From Microcystis aeruginosa Ma_SC_T_19800800_S464 (GTDB lineage Bacteria > Cyanobacteriota > Cyanobacteriia > Cyanobacteriales > Microcystaceae): a DNA stretch of 41,322 bases. A program made the position numbers and the translations under genes. Positions within the stretch are counted from its first letter, which is position 1; the number at the start of each line of letters is the position of its first letter. The DNA is taken from NCBI GenBank assembly GCA_007095785.1, contig SFBL01000156.1, positions 1 to 41,322 of the forward strand, written 5' to 3'. The notes under the pieces were generated by a model. That model saw nothing but the letters and a program-made list of their open reading frames with translations, was not told where the DNA came from and ran no database searches. Positions 15,176 through 23,534 of the stretch are shown here, piece after piece.

Positions 15176-15802
15176 TTATCCACCAGCCCTTAACACTTGT
15201 TCAGCCGTCAATTTCAGACCTGGGAAGACGGTAGAAGTTATGGTCTGATTGCCTCGAAACTGCTGAATCTCATACTCTCCATCCACTAGCGTACAGATGG
15301 ATAGAGTGGGCTGTTTGGGCTTACCAATATATCGAGTCCCGCCCAATCCCGCATAATCGGCAATCCAATATTCGGGAATGCCTAAAACGGCGTAATCTTC
15401 AACTTTGCGGGCATAATCGTTTTGCCAGTTGCTACTGACAACTTCCGCCACAAATTTAATCGAACTACCGAGCGTCAGAATCGACTGGTTAGACCAAAGT
15501 AGTTCTTTGCTAAGTTCATCTCGATCCACAACCGCAACGTCAGGTCGAAATGCCGTCATACTAAGGTGGGAAGGACGCAATAGTCCCCGTTGAAGAACAA
15601 ACCAAGGTAAATCTATTTTATCGATCTCGACACAGACCTTTGTGGTAATGAAAGCTACTACTTCCTCATGCCACCCCGTCGGTTCCAAATCGAACACCTC
15701 TCCATCGATTAGTTCGTAGCGATTATCGCCACCGTAACGAGCGAGAAACTCGTCAAAGCTGAGTTGCTTTTGTTCTATTGGTTGGTCGATCGCAATGGTC
15801 AT
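15176..15802 (-). CDS. Uma2 family endonuclease (DUF820)
   Basis: A 208-residue protein of the very common cyanobacterial Uma2/DUF820 family with a PD-(D/E)XK nuclease core. The sequence shows SFDEFLAR, RYELIDGEVFDL, RPDVAVVD, FVAEVVSSN, a K-V-E-DYAVLGIPEYWIAD segment and a C-terminal F-PGL-L. The catalytic acids D (RPD) and E (AEV) are present. Many copies per genome are normal, often associated with mobile DNA; the biological role is not settled. It is transcribed alone. Confidence 0.9.
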   Translation of the reverse strand: MTIAIDQPIEQKQLSFDEFLARYGGDNRYELIDGEVFDLEPTGWHEEVVAFITTKVCVEIDKIDLPWFVLQRGLLRPSHLSMTAFRPDVAVVDRDELSKELLWSNQSILTLGSSIKFVAEVVSSNWQNDYARKVEDYAVLGIPEYWIADYAGLGGTRYIGKPKQPTLSICTLVDGEYEIQQFRGNQTITSTVFPGLKLTAEQVLRAGG

Positions 15803-15898
15803 AGGTCAACACGCTCAACTCTTTCAGTTTACCAGATCGATATGTAATCGATGTGTGACACTCCTAATCCTTTAGGGACTAGGAGCGGTTATCCGAGG

Positions 15899-16831
15899 TC
15901 AGCGTCCCAAACGGTTAGACTGTCGGGGTAGCGAATAAATCATCAACCTGACCATTCCCACCGCTACAGTCAGTATCCCGCCGATCAGATAAAGACTGGT
16001 GTTATTAAAACCGAGTCCCAAGAATCTGAGAATCATAAAACCCATGAGAACGGCGATTAGTAGGGGAGTACCGTCGATCCACTGGGTATGGTCATAATTA
16101 TTACCCTCCAACCCCAAATATTCTTCCTTGACCACCCGTTTCGCCAACATGGGATTACCGATCGCCCGTTGTTGCCAATCCGCCAGTTTACCCTGTGTCA
16201 CCTGCAATCCCAAACTGACCGCTTCCGCCTCCATGATTTCGCGGATCGCCCTTTCTGGTAAAGCTTCCAATTCGATGCGGGGAAGCTTCAAAAAAATATC
16301 TCGGGCCGGGGGGTAAGTAGCCAACAATAACATCGGCTGTCCCTGCAAATGCAGTTTTTCTAACCAACAACGCAGGGAAACTTGGAACCGGTGGGCATTG
16401 TCCATGACCAGAAAAGCGACGTTATTTTGCAACCATTCGGCGATCGCTTCCTGTAACTGCTGTCCTGTCATCGGTTTGCCCTCTAGGGTTTCCGTATCTA
16501 CTCCCAAATCCCCTGCGATTTCCAGAAGCATCTGTTTGACCGTGCCGATGGCCGGGGCGGCCACTGGAAAACCTCGATCAAGTAACTCCTCGATCACCCG
16601 CTCCGCTAAAAAGGTCTTCCCCGCACCAGCTTCCCCCACCACCAACAAACTGGCATTGGCTAGTAGGGCGGCCACCACCCGCTCTTTTTCTGCTCGTCTA
16701 TAGCAGGGGATTGAAACGGAATCATCAACGGAACGGATCGACAAAGACTGACGCTCACCGTCCGCTCCAACCCCGTAGGTATAGACCCGCTCCTCCCCGT
16801 TAGCCAATCTCCTTCTGTGTCGCTCGATCAT
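15899..16831 (-). CDS. Membrane-anchored AAA (ExeA/ORC-like) ATPase
   Basis: About 310 residues from ATG 16831; the frame continues upstream to a TTG at 16873, but that start adds an atypical segment. Walker A GEAGAGKT follows SLLVV, with Walker B FLVMDNAHR about 75 residues later and a sensor-like LLLATYPPA, the order seen in ExeA/TniB/ORC-type AAA ATPases. The C terminus has two membrane segments, PLLIAVLMGFMILRFLGLGF and SLYLIGGILTVAVGMVRLMI. It lies divergently 220 bp upstream of the type III modification gene. I see no transposase partner. It may sense or recruit defence proteins at the membrane, but the function is open. Confidence 0.65.
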   Translation of the reverse strand: MIERHRRRLANGEERVYTYGVGADGERQSLSIRSVDDSVSIPCYRRAEKERVVAALLANASLLVVGEAGAGKTFLAERVIEELLDRGFPVAAPAIGTVKQMLLEIAGDLGVDTETLEGKPMTGQQLQEAIAEWLQNNVAFLVMDNAHRFQVSLRCWLEKLHLQGQPMLLLATYPPARDIFLKLPRIELEALPERAIREIMEAEAVSLGLQVTQGKLADWQQRAIGNPMLAKRVVKEEYLGLEGNNYDHTQWIDGTPLLIAVLMGFMILRFLGLGFNNTSLYLIGGILTVAVGMVRLMIYSLPRQSNRLGR

Positions 16832-16997
16832 CGTTCCGATTCCCAGTTCCCTTTCTACTATAGTTCCCCCCAATCTTTACTAGGGAATAACTATGTACTA
16901 CTTTATTTCCGGTGAGAGAAAGTGAAGTATCGATCGCTATTCGTGGCATTCTAGAAATAGACGGTAAACCTTGACGGTTTTGCTGGATTTACTCTAT

Positions 16998-17016
16998 CCA
17001 TTCTTAAAAAGAGTGG
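16998..17016. promoter_or_regulatory. Inverted repeat upstream of the modification gene
   Basis: CCATTCTT (16998-17005) and AAGAGTGG (17009-17016) pair at 7 of 8 positions, 33 nt before the Mod start. TTGACG at 16970-16975 could be a -35 box. An operator is inferred from position only. Confidence 0.3.
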
Positions 17017-17049
17017 GTAGTCGGTCGGAGAATCAATAGCGGGGCAGTT

Positions 17050-19770
17050 ATGGCAAAAGGAAAGGGTAATAGCGGACAATCTAAAGAGCCGAAAAGCTAC
17101 AATCACGGTCAGACACATCCCCAACGTCCCGATATTGGAACCGAGCCACATTTTAAAAAGAAAAAGTTGCCCGCTACCTACCGTTACGATTCTTCTATTG
17201 CGCCCGAATTAAGCTGGGATGAAAACCCGGCTAGGGAAAAAGCAGAAGCATTAATAGCCAAAATTTTAGAAGCTGAAAGTTTAGAAGAAGCTAAGGTTGC
17301 TGCCTCTCAATTAAAAGCTATGAGTCAGCCATTTTTAAACTGGGCTGGTAAGGCAGAAAGAGAATCGTTTGAAGTCCCAACCTTACCTCTATTCGTTCAT
17401 GAAAGACTATCAACACGAGCCATTATCGAAACTCTTAAATCTCACAAGATTGGCTCAAATCAGCTAAATCTTTTTGATTTATTCAACGATCCACAATGGT
17501 CAATATCAGACCAGATATTAAAAGCTTACGAGTATCAGGATAAATGGGTTAACCGGATGATTCTCGGTGACTCCTTAACTGTGATGAATTCCCTCTTGCA
17601 ATACGAGGGCATGGCTGGCAAAGTTCAGATGATTTATATCGATCCTCCCTACGGAGTGAAGTTTGGTAGTAACTTTCAGCCTTTTGTCAGGAAGCGGGAT
17701 GTTACGCATAATGATGATGGGAGTTTTACCCGCGAGCCAGAGATGGTTCAAGCCTATCGGGATACTTGGGAATTGGGTTTACATTCTTATTTGAGTTATC
17801 TACGCGATCGATTGTTGTTGGCGAGGGAATTGTTAACGGAGAGCGGTAGTGTTTTTGTGCAGATTAGCGATGAGAATGTTCATCATATTAGAGAATTAAT
17901 GGATGAGGTTTTTGGGGCTGACAATTTTTGCTCTTTCATTACATATAGGACTTCGGTTCCCTTAACTTCATCTGGTTTAGCTGAGATTAGTGATTATTTA
18001 ATTTGGTATGCAAAAGATAAATCAAGTTATAAATACAAAGATTTATTTTTATTTCGACAGTTAGACGATAAATCTAGATATTCTAATGTTGAACTAGCCG
18101 ACGGAAGTAGAAGAACATTAACGGCAGAAGAGAAAGCTAATCCAGAACTACTTCCCGTTGGTAGCCGAATATTTGCAGATGAAAATCTTGTATCTAGTGG
18201 ATATACTTCTTCTTGTACTTTTGATTTTGAATACAACAACAAAATTTATAGAACAAGTTCTGGGAAAAGTTGGAAAACCAATAAAATTGGAATGGAGAAA
18301 CTTGCCCAAGCAAGACGGCTAAAAGATACTGGAAAAACTCTAAGATACGTTATTTATCTTGATGATTTTCCAGTAATAAAATTAACAAACAATTGGCAAG
18401 ATACGGCTGGCGATCTAGATAAATACTATGTTGTTCAAACCCATTCTAAAGTTATTCAACGCTGTCTTCTCATGACCACCGATCCCGGCGATCTAGTCCT
18501 AGATCTAACCTGTGGAAGCGGCACAACCGCTTACGTGGCCGAGCAATGGGGTAGAAGGTGGATTACTTGCGATGTAAGCCGCGTTCCCCTAGCCCTAGCC
18601 CGTCAACGTCTATTAACCGCGACTTTTCCGTGGTATCAACTTAAGGACGGTAATTCCCCCGCTAACGGCTTTGTTTATAAACGAAAACAGAACAGTAAAG
18701 GTGAGGAAGTCGGGGGAATCGTCCCGCATATTACCCTAAAAAGTATTGCCAATAATGAACCGCCCGCAGAGGAAATTTTAGTCGATCGCCCCGAAACCGA
18801 TAACAGCATCGTGCGGGTGTGTAGCCCCTTCACGATCGAGGGAACGATCCCGCCCCCAGTTGATATGGACGCAGGTGAAGTTCCAGAGACAGAAGATACA
18901 GGGATGGAGATAAACGGCTCCTACCAAGACAGGATGCTAGAAATCCTGCGGAAATCTCCCGTTCTACGCTTGCCCGGTAATCGCACTCTCAACCTTTCCC
19001 AAGTGCGACAGCCTACCAAGTCCCGATCGCTTTCGGCCGAAGCATTGGTAAAAGCAAGCGAACTAGAAGGTGCAACCCTCAACGATGTGGTAGATGAGGC
19101 TCTAGAGGAAAACCTAAATAAACTGCCGCTCTCCCAGAAACCAGTAGCCTTCATATTCGGACCGGAAAATGGAGCGATTGCTGAGAGAACCGTATTCGAG
19201 GCTGCGAACGAAGCCCAACGTAAGCAATACGCCCACCTGTTCGTCATTGGATTTGCGATCGCCGCTAAAGCTCGTCAGTTCATCGAAAATTGTCAGGAAG
19301 CGATCGGTATCCCGGCAACCTATATTCAAGCCACTCCCGATATATTGATGGGCGATCTCCTCAAACACATGAGAAGTTCGCAGATATTCAGCACCTGCGG
19401 TCTGCCAGACGTAAAAATTCATCGTACTGGTGAAGGTAAATATCAAGTGGAGCTTTTAGGTTTGGATGTCTTCGACCCGATCACGATGGAAGTGGAATCC
19501 GAACCAGGTCGCAACGTCCCTGCTTGGTTCCTCGATACCGATTACAACGGCTTATGCTTCTATGTCAAACAGGCGTTTTTCCCCCGTACCAGCGCGTGGG
19601 ATTCTCTCAAAAAAGCTTTGAAAGGCAGTTATGACGATGAAGTATGGGAACACCTAGCGGGAACGATCAGCGCACCGTTTGAAGCTGGCGAGCATAAAGA
19701 AATCGCCGTCAAGGTGATAGACGATCGGGGTAACGAGTTATTAGTTATTGAATCTTTAAAAGGAGAGTAG
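17050..19770 (+). CDS. mod: Type III-like DNA methyltransferase (Mod)
   Basis: A 906-residue beta-class amino methyltransferase: catalytic DPPY at 198-201 in MIYIDPPYGVKF, then a large target-recognition insert, then the S-adenosylmethionine site DLTCGSGTT (about 486-494) in VLDLTCGSGTTAYVAEQWGR. The order catalytic motif first, SAM motif second is the beta class used by type III Mod (N6-adenine). The first 45 residues are basic and disordered. The C terminus (HKEIAVKVIDDRGNELLVIE) has homologous remnants at 6045-6107 and 23475-23522. It is the first gene of a three-gene operon with the small membrane gene and Res, and modifies host DNA to protect it from Res. Confidence 0.9.
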   Translation: MAKGKGNSGQSKEPKSYNHGQTHPQRPDIGTEPHFKKKKLPATYRYDSSIAPELSWDENPAREKAEALIAKILEAESLEEAKVAASQLKAMSQPFLNWAGKAERESFEVPTLPLFVHERLSTRAIIETLKSHKIGSNQLNLFDLFNDPQWSISDQILKAYEYQDKWVNRMILGDSLTVMNSLLQYEGMAGKVQMIYIDPPYGVKFGSNFQPFVRKRDVTHNDDGSFTREPEMVQAYRDTWELGLHSYLSYLRDRLLLARELLTESGSVFVQISDENVHHIRELMDEVFGADNFCSFITYRTSVPLTSSGLAEISDYLIWYAKDKSSYKYKDLFLFRQLDDKSRYSNVELADGSRRTLTAEEKANPELLPVGSRIFADENLVSSGYTSSCTFDFEYNNKIYRTSSGKSWKTNKIGMEKLAQARRLKDTGKTLRYVIYLDDFPVIKLTNNWQDTAGDLDKYYVVQTHSKVIQRCLLMTTDPGDLVLDLTCGSGTTAYVAEQWGRRWITCDVSRVPLALARQRLLTATFPWYQLKDGNSPANGFVYKRKQNSKGEEVGGIVPHITLKSIANNEPPAEEILVDRPETDNSIVRVCSPFTIEGTIPPPVDMDAGEVPETEDTGMEINGSYQDRMLEILRKSPVLRLPGNRTLNLSQVRQPTKSRSLSAEALVKASELEGATLNDVVDEALEENLNKLPLSQKPVAFIFGPENGAIAERTVFEAANEAQRKQYAHLFVIGFAIAAKARQFIENCQEAIGIPATYIQATPDILMGDLLKHMRSSQIFSTCGLPDVKIHRTGEGKYQVELLGLDVFDPITMEVESEPGRNVPAWFLDTDYNGLCFYVKQAFFPRTSAWDSLKKALKGSYDDEVWEHLAGTISAPFEAGEHKEIAVKVIDDRGNELLVIESLKGE

Positions 19771-19776
19771 CTATCT

Positions 19777-20328
19777 ATGTCAGATTCCTCAGAAGATAAA
19801 GGGTTTAATCTAAAAACGCTTATTGAGAATAACCCTGTTATATTTATTTGTACTGTTGCAATTACTGCTTTTACAATGGGATGGGGGGTACACGAAGCAA
19901 TATCCCACGCAACCAATAATAACCCCCTAATTGCATTTAGATCATGTGAGTTTAACGCCAAAGGAAAAATAGATTTTCCTTCTGATAATAGTAAAGTTTC
20001 CAGAACATTCCCTACAACAGGAAAAATATATGGAAAGATTGCAGAAGGCCATCATATATGGCTAGTTGTGAATCCTGAAAACTCTTTTGGTTGGTATCCT
20101 CAAGTTGGGGAAATTGCACCAGATGTGGGTAGTGGAAAATGGCAACAAAGTACTATTATCGGCACTGACAATGAGAGTAAAAACCGAAAGTTTAAGATTG
20201 CCCTAGTCGAAGTTGATAAAGATGGAAATTCCCAATTTAAAAACAATATAGCTTCTCGTAACTACCCAGAAGAGTTTTTGCCAGACAACACAAAATTCCT
20301 TTACACGATAACTGTTACCCGTCAATAG
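19777..20328 (+). CDS. Single-pass membrane protein inside the type III operon
   Basis: 183 residues. A short cytoplasmic N terminus (SDSSEDKGFNLKTLIENN) precedes one membrane helix (PVIFICTVAITAFTMGWGVH, about 20-40). The rest is a polar beta-rich domain outside the membrane with a pattern of KIYGKIAEGHHIWLVVNPEN, GWYPQVGEIAPDVGSGKWQQ and ALVEVD, resembling Ig-like or bacterial 'GxI.G....IW.VV.P' domains. It lies 6 nt after Mod and 5 nt before Res, so it is surely co-transcribed. No family is named with confidence. Its place between Mod and Res suggests an accessory defence function or a passenger gene. Confidence 0.6.
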   Translation: MSDSSEDKGFNLKTLIENNPVIFICTVAITAFTMGWGVHEAISHATNNNPLIAFRSCEFNAKGKIDFPSDNSKVSRTFPTTGKIYGKIAEGHHIWLVVNPENSFGWYPQVGEIAPDVGSGKWQQSTIIGTDNESKNRKFKIALVEVDKDGNSQFKNNIASRNYPEEFLPDNTKFLYTITVTRQ

Positions 20329-20333
20329 CCTTA

Positions 20334-23300
20334 ATGTCCTACGAAGTTGATCGCCCGATTCTAAACTCTCCCTTCGATGAACCATCGAAATACTGGTTTA
20401 TCCGAGAGAACTACGCCCCCGAATTGCGAGACGGTCGCCGTCCCTCGATCATCTATCCTCCTCGCGAGGGTCAATTTGATTGGGATTTGGGTCAAGTTCT
20501 CAAGCTGTCGCCACCAGAAGAATTTGCGCCGGGTTACGAAATGACCCTAGTGAACCGATTGAGAGAAAGAGTGAAAGAATGGCGATCGCAAAATTACCCC
20601 GGCGTGACCCGTACCACTTTAGATTTGCTTCGCCACTGGAACCGCAAGGACAGAGAGCAAAGGCTATTTTTTGCTCAGTGCGAGGCGGTAGAAACCATCA
20701 TCTTTTTAACCGAGTCCCGCCTTGACTTCCAGCAGGGAATCCATATCCCAGTCGATACGCCTCTCGATCTCGAACTCAAAGCTTTCATCCGCTATGCTTG
20801 CAAAATGGCCACGGGTTCTGGAAAAACAACGGTGATGGGAATGCTGGCCGCTTGGAGCATCCTGAACAAGGTAAACGATCGAAGTGATACCCGCTTTTCC
20901 GATGTCGTTTTGGTGGTCTGTCCCAACGTCACTATTAAAGGTCGTCTTCAGGAATTAAACCCCGCTAACGGAGAGGCCAGCCTGTACCGCACCCGTGACC
21001 TTGTACCCTCTCACCTGATGGACAGACTCCGGCAAGGAAAGGTTATCGTCACCAACTGGCACGTCTTCGAGCGTCGATCGCCCTCTACGGCGGGTGAAGA
21101 TGCAGCCAAAGTGATCAAGACAGGTGTAAAAACTATTTCTACCGAAGTTATCAAAATTGGTAAAGAGAACACCACCGCAAGGGGAACCCGTTACCTAACC
21201 CCCGAAACCCTAGAACAACAGAAGCGTACTGGACAGATCAAGGTACTAGAGGAGAAGAAAGACAAACAAGGCAATATAACCGAGGTCAAGGTGAGATCGA
21301 CCCGTTACCTAGAAAGCGAAGCCGCTTGGATACGCCGTATCCTCAACCAAGAGATCGGCAATAAAACCAGAATTCTCGTCCTTAACGATGAAGCTCACCA
21401 CGCTTACCGGATAGCTCCTAACGATAAGAGTGAGGAGGGCGAGGACGATGACGCTTTGGAATACGATCGCAAGGAATCGACGATCTGGATTGAAGGACTT
21501 GATCGCATCCACAAATACCGAACGATCAACCTCTGCATCGATCTGTCAGCTACTCCCTATTATCTTCGGGCTTCTGCTAAAGATGCAAATAAACCTTTTC
21601 CGTGGATAGTCAGTGATTTTAGCCTGATGGACGCAATTGAATCGGGTTTAGTCAAAATACCGCAACTTCCCTTGAGGGATACCACTGGAGCGATTACCTC
21701 CAATGTTGCTTACTTCAACATCTGGCAGTGGATCATGGGAAAAATGACCCCTAGCGAGCGAGGCGGCAAAACCAACAGCCCTAAACCAGAAGCAGTGCTA
21801 AAGTACGCCCAAAGCCCGATCGCCCTTCTTGCTGGACAGTGGGAACAAACCCGTGAGGAATGGTTGCAGAGTCCAGATGATCCCAGACCTCCTGTATTTA
21901 TCATCGTCTGCAAAAACACGAAAATTGCCAGATTAGTGTACGAATGGATAGCAGAAGACAAAAAACCGACTAATGTTGCTCCTTTTGCCACTAAATCACT
22001 TAAAAATACAGAAGCGGAAACTAACACTATCCGAGTCGATTCTAAAGTGGTTGAAGAATTAGAATCGGGTAACACGAAATCCGACGAATCCAAATGGATG
22101 CGCTTTACCCTTGATACCGTGGGGCTGGTGGACTGGCCAAAAGACGGGCAAGGGCGATCGCTATATCCCGATGGTTTTACCAGCCTTGCAATCAAAATAG
22201 GGAAACCCCTGCACCCGCCCGGTCGGGATATCAGGTGCATTATATCCGTGGGAATGCTTACGGAAGGATGGGACTGCCGGACGGTAACACACATCATCGG
22301 TATCCGTCCCTTCATGTCGCAACTGCTCTGTGAACAGGTAGTTGGGCGCGGACTACGGCGGCGTACTTACGACCTCGATGAAAATGATCGCTTCTCGGAA
22401 GAAACCGCAAAAATCTTCGGGGTTCCCTTCGAGGTAACGCCTTTTAAAGCCAATCCCAACGGGACTGCTCGTAAGCCCGAAAAGCGGAACCGCATCTACT
22501 CCGTAGCCCTTAAATCGCAGTATCGCATCGAATTCCCCAGAGTGGAAGGTTACACACAAGGAGTTCACAACAAAGTGATCGTTGATTGGGAAGCGATCGC
22601 TCCGATCACCCTAGACCCTAGCAAGATTCCCCCAGAAGTTCAGGTAAAAGCGACCCTTTCCAACAATCAAGGTCGTCCGAGTTTGAATGGGCCAGGCAAA
22701 TTAGAAAGTCTCGATCTGAGTCCTTACCGCAAAAATAGCCGTTTGCAGACGCTTATCTTTAAATTGGCAGGAGATTTAACCAAAACCTATTGCGAGATGA
22801 AAACTTGCGAGGCTCCCCCTCACGTTCTCTTTCCCCAATTATGGAAGATTTGCGATCGCTATCTAAAAACGAAGGTTAAAGTGATTAAGCCCTGTCAGAT
22901 AGAAGACGCTTGGCTCTCGCCCTATTACGGCTGGATGATTGAGAACCTAGCCACTGCGATCCACCCTGATACGAATGCGGGGGAAACTCCAGAGCTACCA
23001 CGCTACGAACCTCATTGCGGCAATGGTTCTACCGATGATGTCGATTTCTGGACAAGTAGTAAATCGATCTATCCAATCGAGCGATCGCATCTTAACGCAG
23101 TGGTTGCCGATACCCATCAGTGGGAACAGTCCGCTTCTTATCAAATAGACAATCATCCGATTACCGACGCTTTCGTAAAAAACGAGCAGCTAAATTTTTC
23201 GATTCCCTATCTCTATAACGGTCAAGAACGTGAATACTATCCAGATTTTATTATTCGATTGAAATACTCGGAACCCCGCTATCTTATCTTCGAGACAAAA

Positions 23301-23459
23301 GGGTATCGATACGATGGTACGGAGGAAAAGAAGGCGGGTGCGGAACGCTGGTGTAGGGCGGTTAACGCCGATGGTCACTTCGGCACTTGGGAATACAGGC
23401 TCTGTAAATCGCTGGAAGTCATTCAGGCGCTCGACGAGATCGCGAAGGCTCTCGATTAA
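20334..23459 (+). CDS. res: Type III-like restriction enzyme (Res): SF2 helicase with C-terminal nuclease
   Basis: A 1041-residue protein. Motif I is ATGSGKTT (159-166), motif II DEAH (352-355) in VLNDEAHHAYR, motif III SATP in IDLSATPYYL, and a late helicase motif QVVGRGLRR. The C-terminal PD-(D/E)XK nuclease is readable in YYPDFIIRLKYSEPRYLIFE TKGY with D971, E987 and K989. This is the helicase-nuclease subunit that cleaves DNA after ATP-driven translocation when target sites are unmodified. Its start lies 5 nt after the upstream stop, without a clear Shine-Dalgarno, so it is translationally coupled. A Mod-like remnant follows within 20 nt of the stop. Confidence 0.9.
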   Translation: MSYEVDRPILNSPFDEPSKYWFIRENYAPELRDGRRPSIIYPPREGQFDWDLGQVLKLSPPEEFAPGYEMTLVNRLRERVKEWRSQNYPGVTRTTLDLLRHWNRKDREQRLFFAQCEAVETIIFLTESRLDFQQGIHIPVDTPLDLELKAFIRYACKMATGSGKTTVMGMLAAWSILNKVNDRSDTRFSDVVLVVCPNVTIKGRLQELNPANGEASLYRTRDLVPSHLMDRLRQGKVIVTNWHVFERRSPSTAGEDAAKVIKTGVKTISTEVIKIGKENTTARGTRYLTPETLEQQKRTGQIKVLEEKKDKQGNITEVKVRSTRYLESEAAWIRRILNQEIGNKTRILVLNDEAHHAYRIAPNDKSEEGEDDDALEYDRKESTIWIEGLDRIHKYRTINLCIDLSATPYYLRASAKDANKPFPWIVSDFSLMDAIESGLVKIPQLPLRDTTGAITSNVAYFNIWQWIMGKMTPSERGGKTNSPKPEAVLKYAQSPIALLAGQWEQTREEWLQSPDDPRPPVFIIVCKNTKIARLVYEWIAEDKKPTNVAPFATKSLKNTEAETNTIRVDSKVVEELESGNTKSDESKWMRFTLDTVGLVDWPKDGQGRSLYPDGFTSLAIKIGKPLHPPGRDIRCIISVGMLTEGWDCRTVTHIIGIRPFMSQLLCEQVVGRGLRRRTYDLDENDRFSEETAKIFGVPFEVTPFKANPNGTARKPEKRNRIYSVALKSQYRIEFPRVEGYTQGVHNKVIVDWEAIAPITLDPSKIPPEVQVKATLSNNQGRPSLNGPGKLESLDLSPYRKNSRLQTLIFKLAGDLTKTYCEMKTCEAPPHVLFPQLWKICDRYLKTKVKVIKPCQIEDAWLSPYYGWMIENLATAIHPDTNAGETPELPRYEPHCGNGSTDDVDFWTSSKSIYPIERSHLNAVVADTHQWEQSASYQIDNHPITDAFVKNEQLNFSIPYLYNGQEREYYPDFIIRLKYSEPRYLIFETKGYRYDGTEEKKAGAERWCRAVNADGHFGTWEYRLCKSLEVIQALDEIAKALD

Positions 23460-23474
23460 TTAAACTCTACCCTA

Positions 23475-23522
23475 GTAGATGTGTTCGGTAACGATGCCAG
23501 CGCGATGGTTGAGGTCAAGTGA
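23475..23522 (+). pseudogene. Second Mod 3' remnant, just after Res
   Basis: The frame reads VDVFGNDASAMVEVK then TGA, matching the remnant at 6060-6107 at about 80% of bases. It lies 15 nt beyond the Res stop. It suggests that another Mod copy once ended here or that the region is a recombination scar. Confidence 0.5.
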
Positions 23523-23534
23523 AAACATTTGCAG

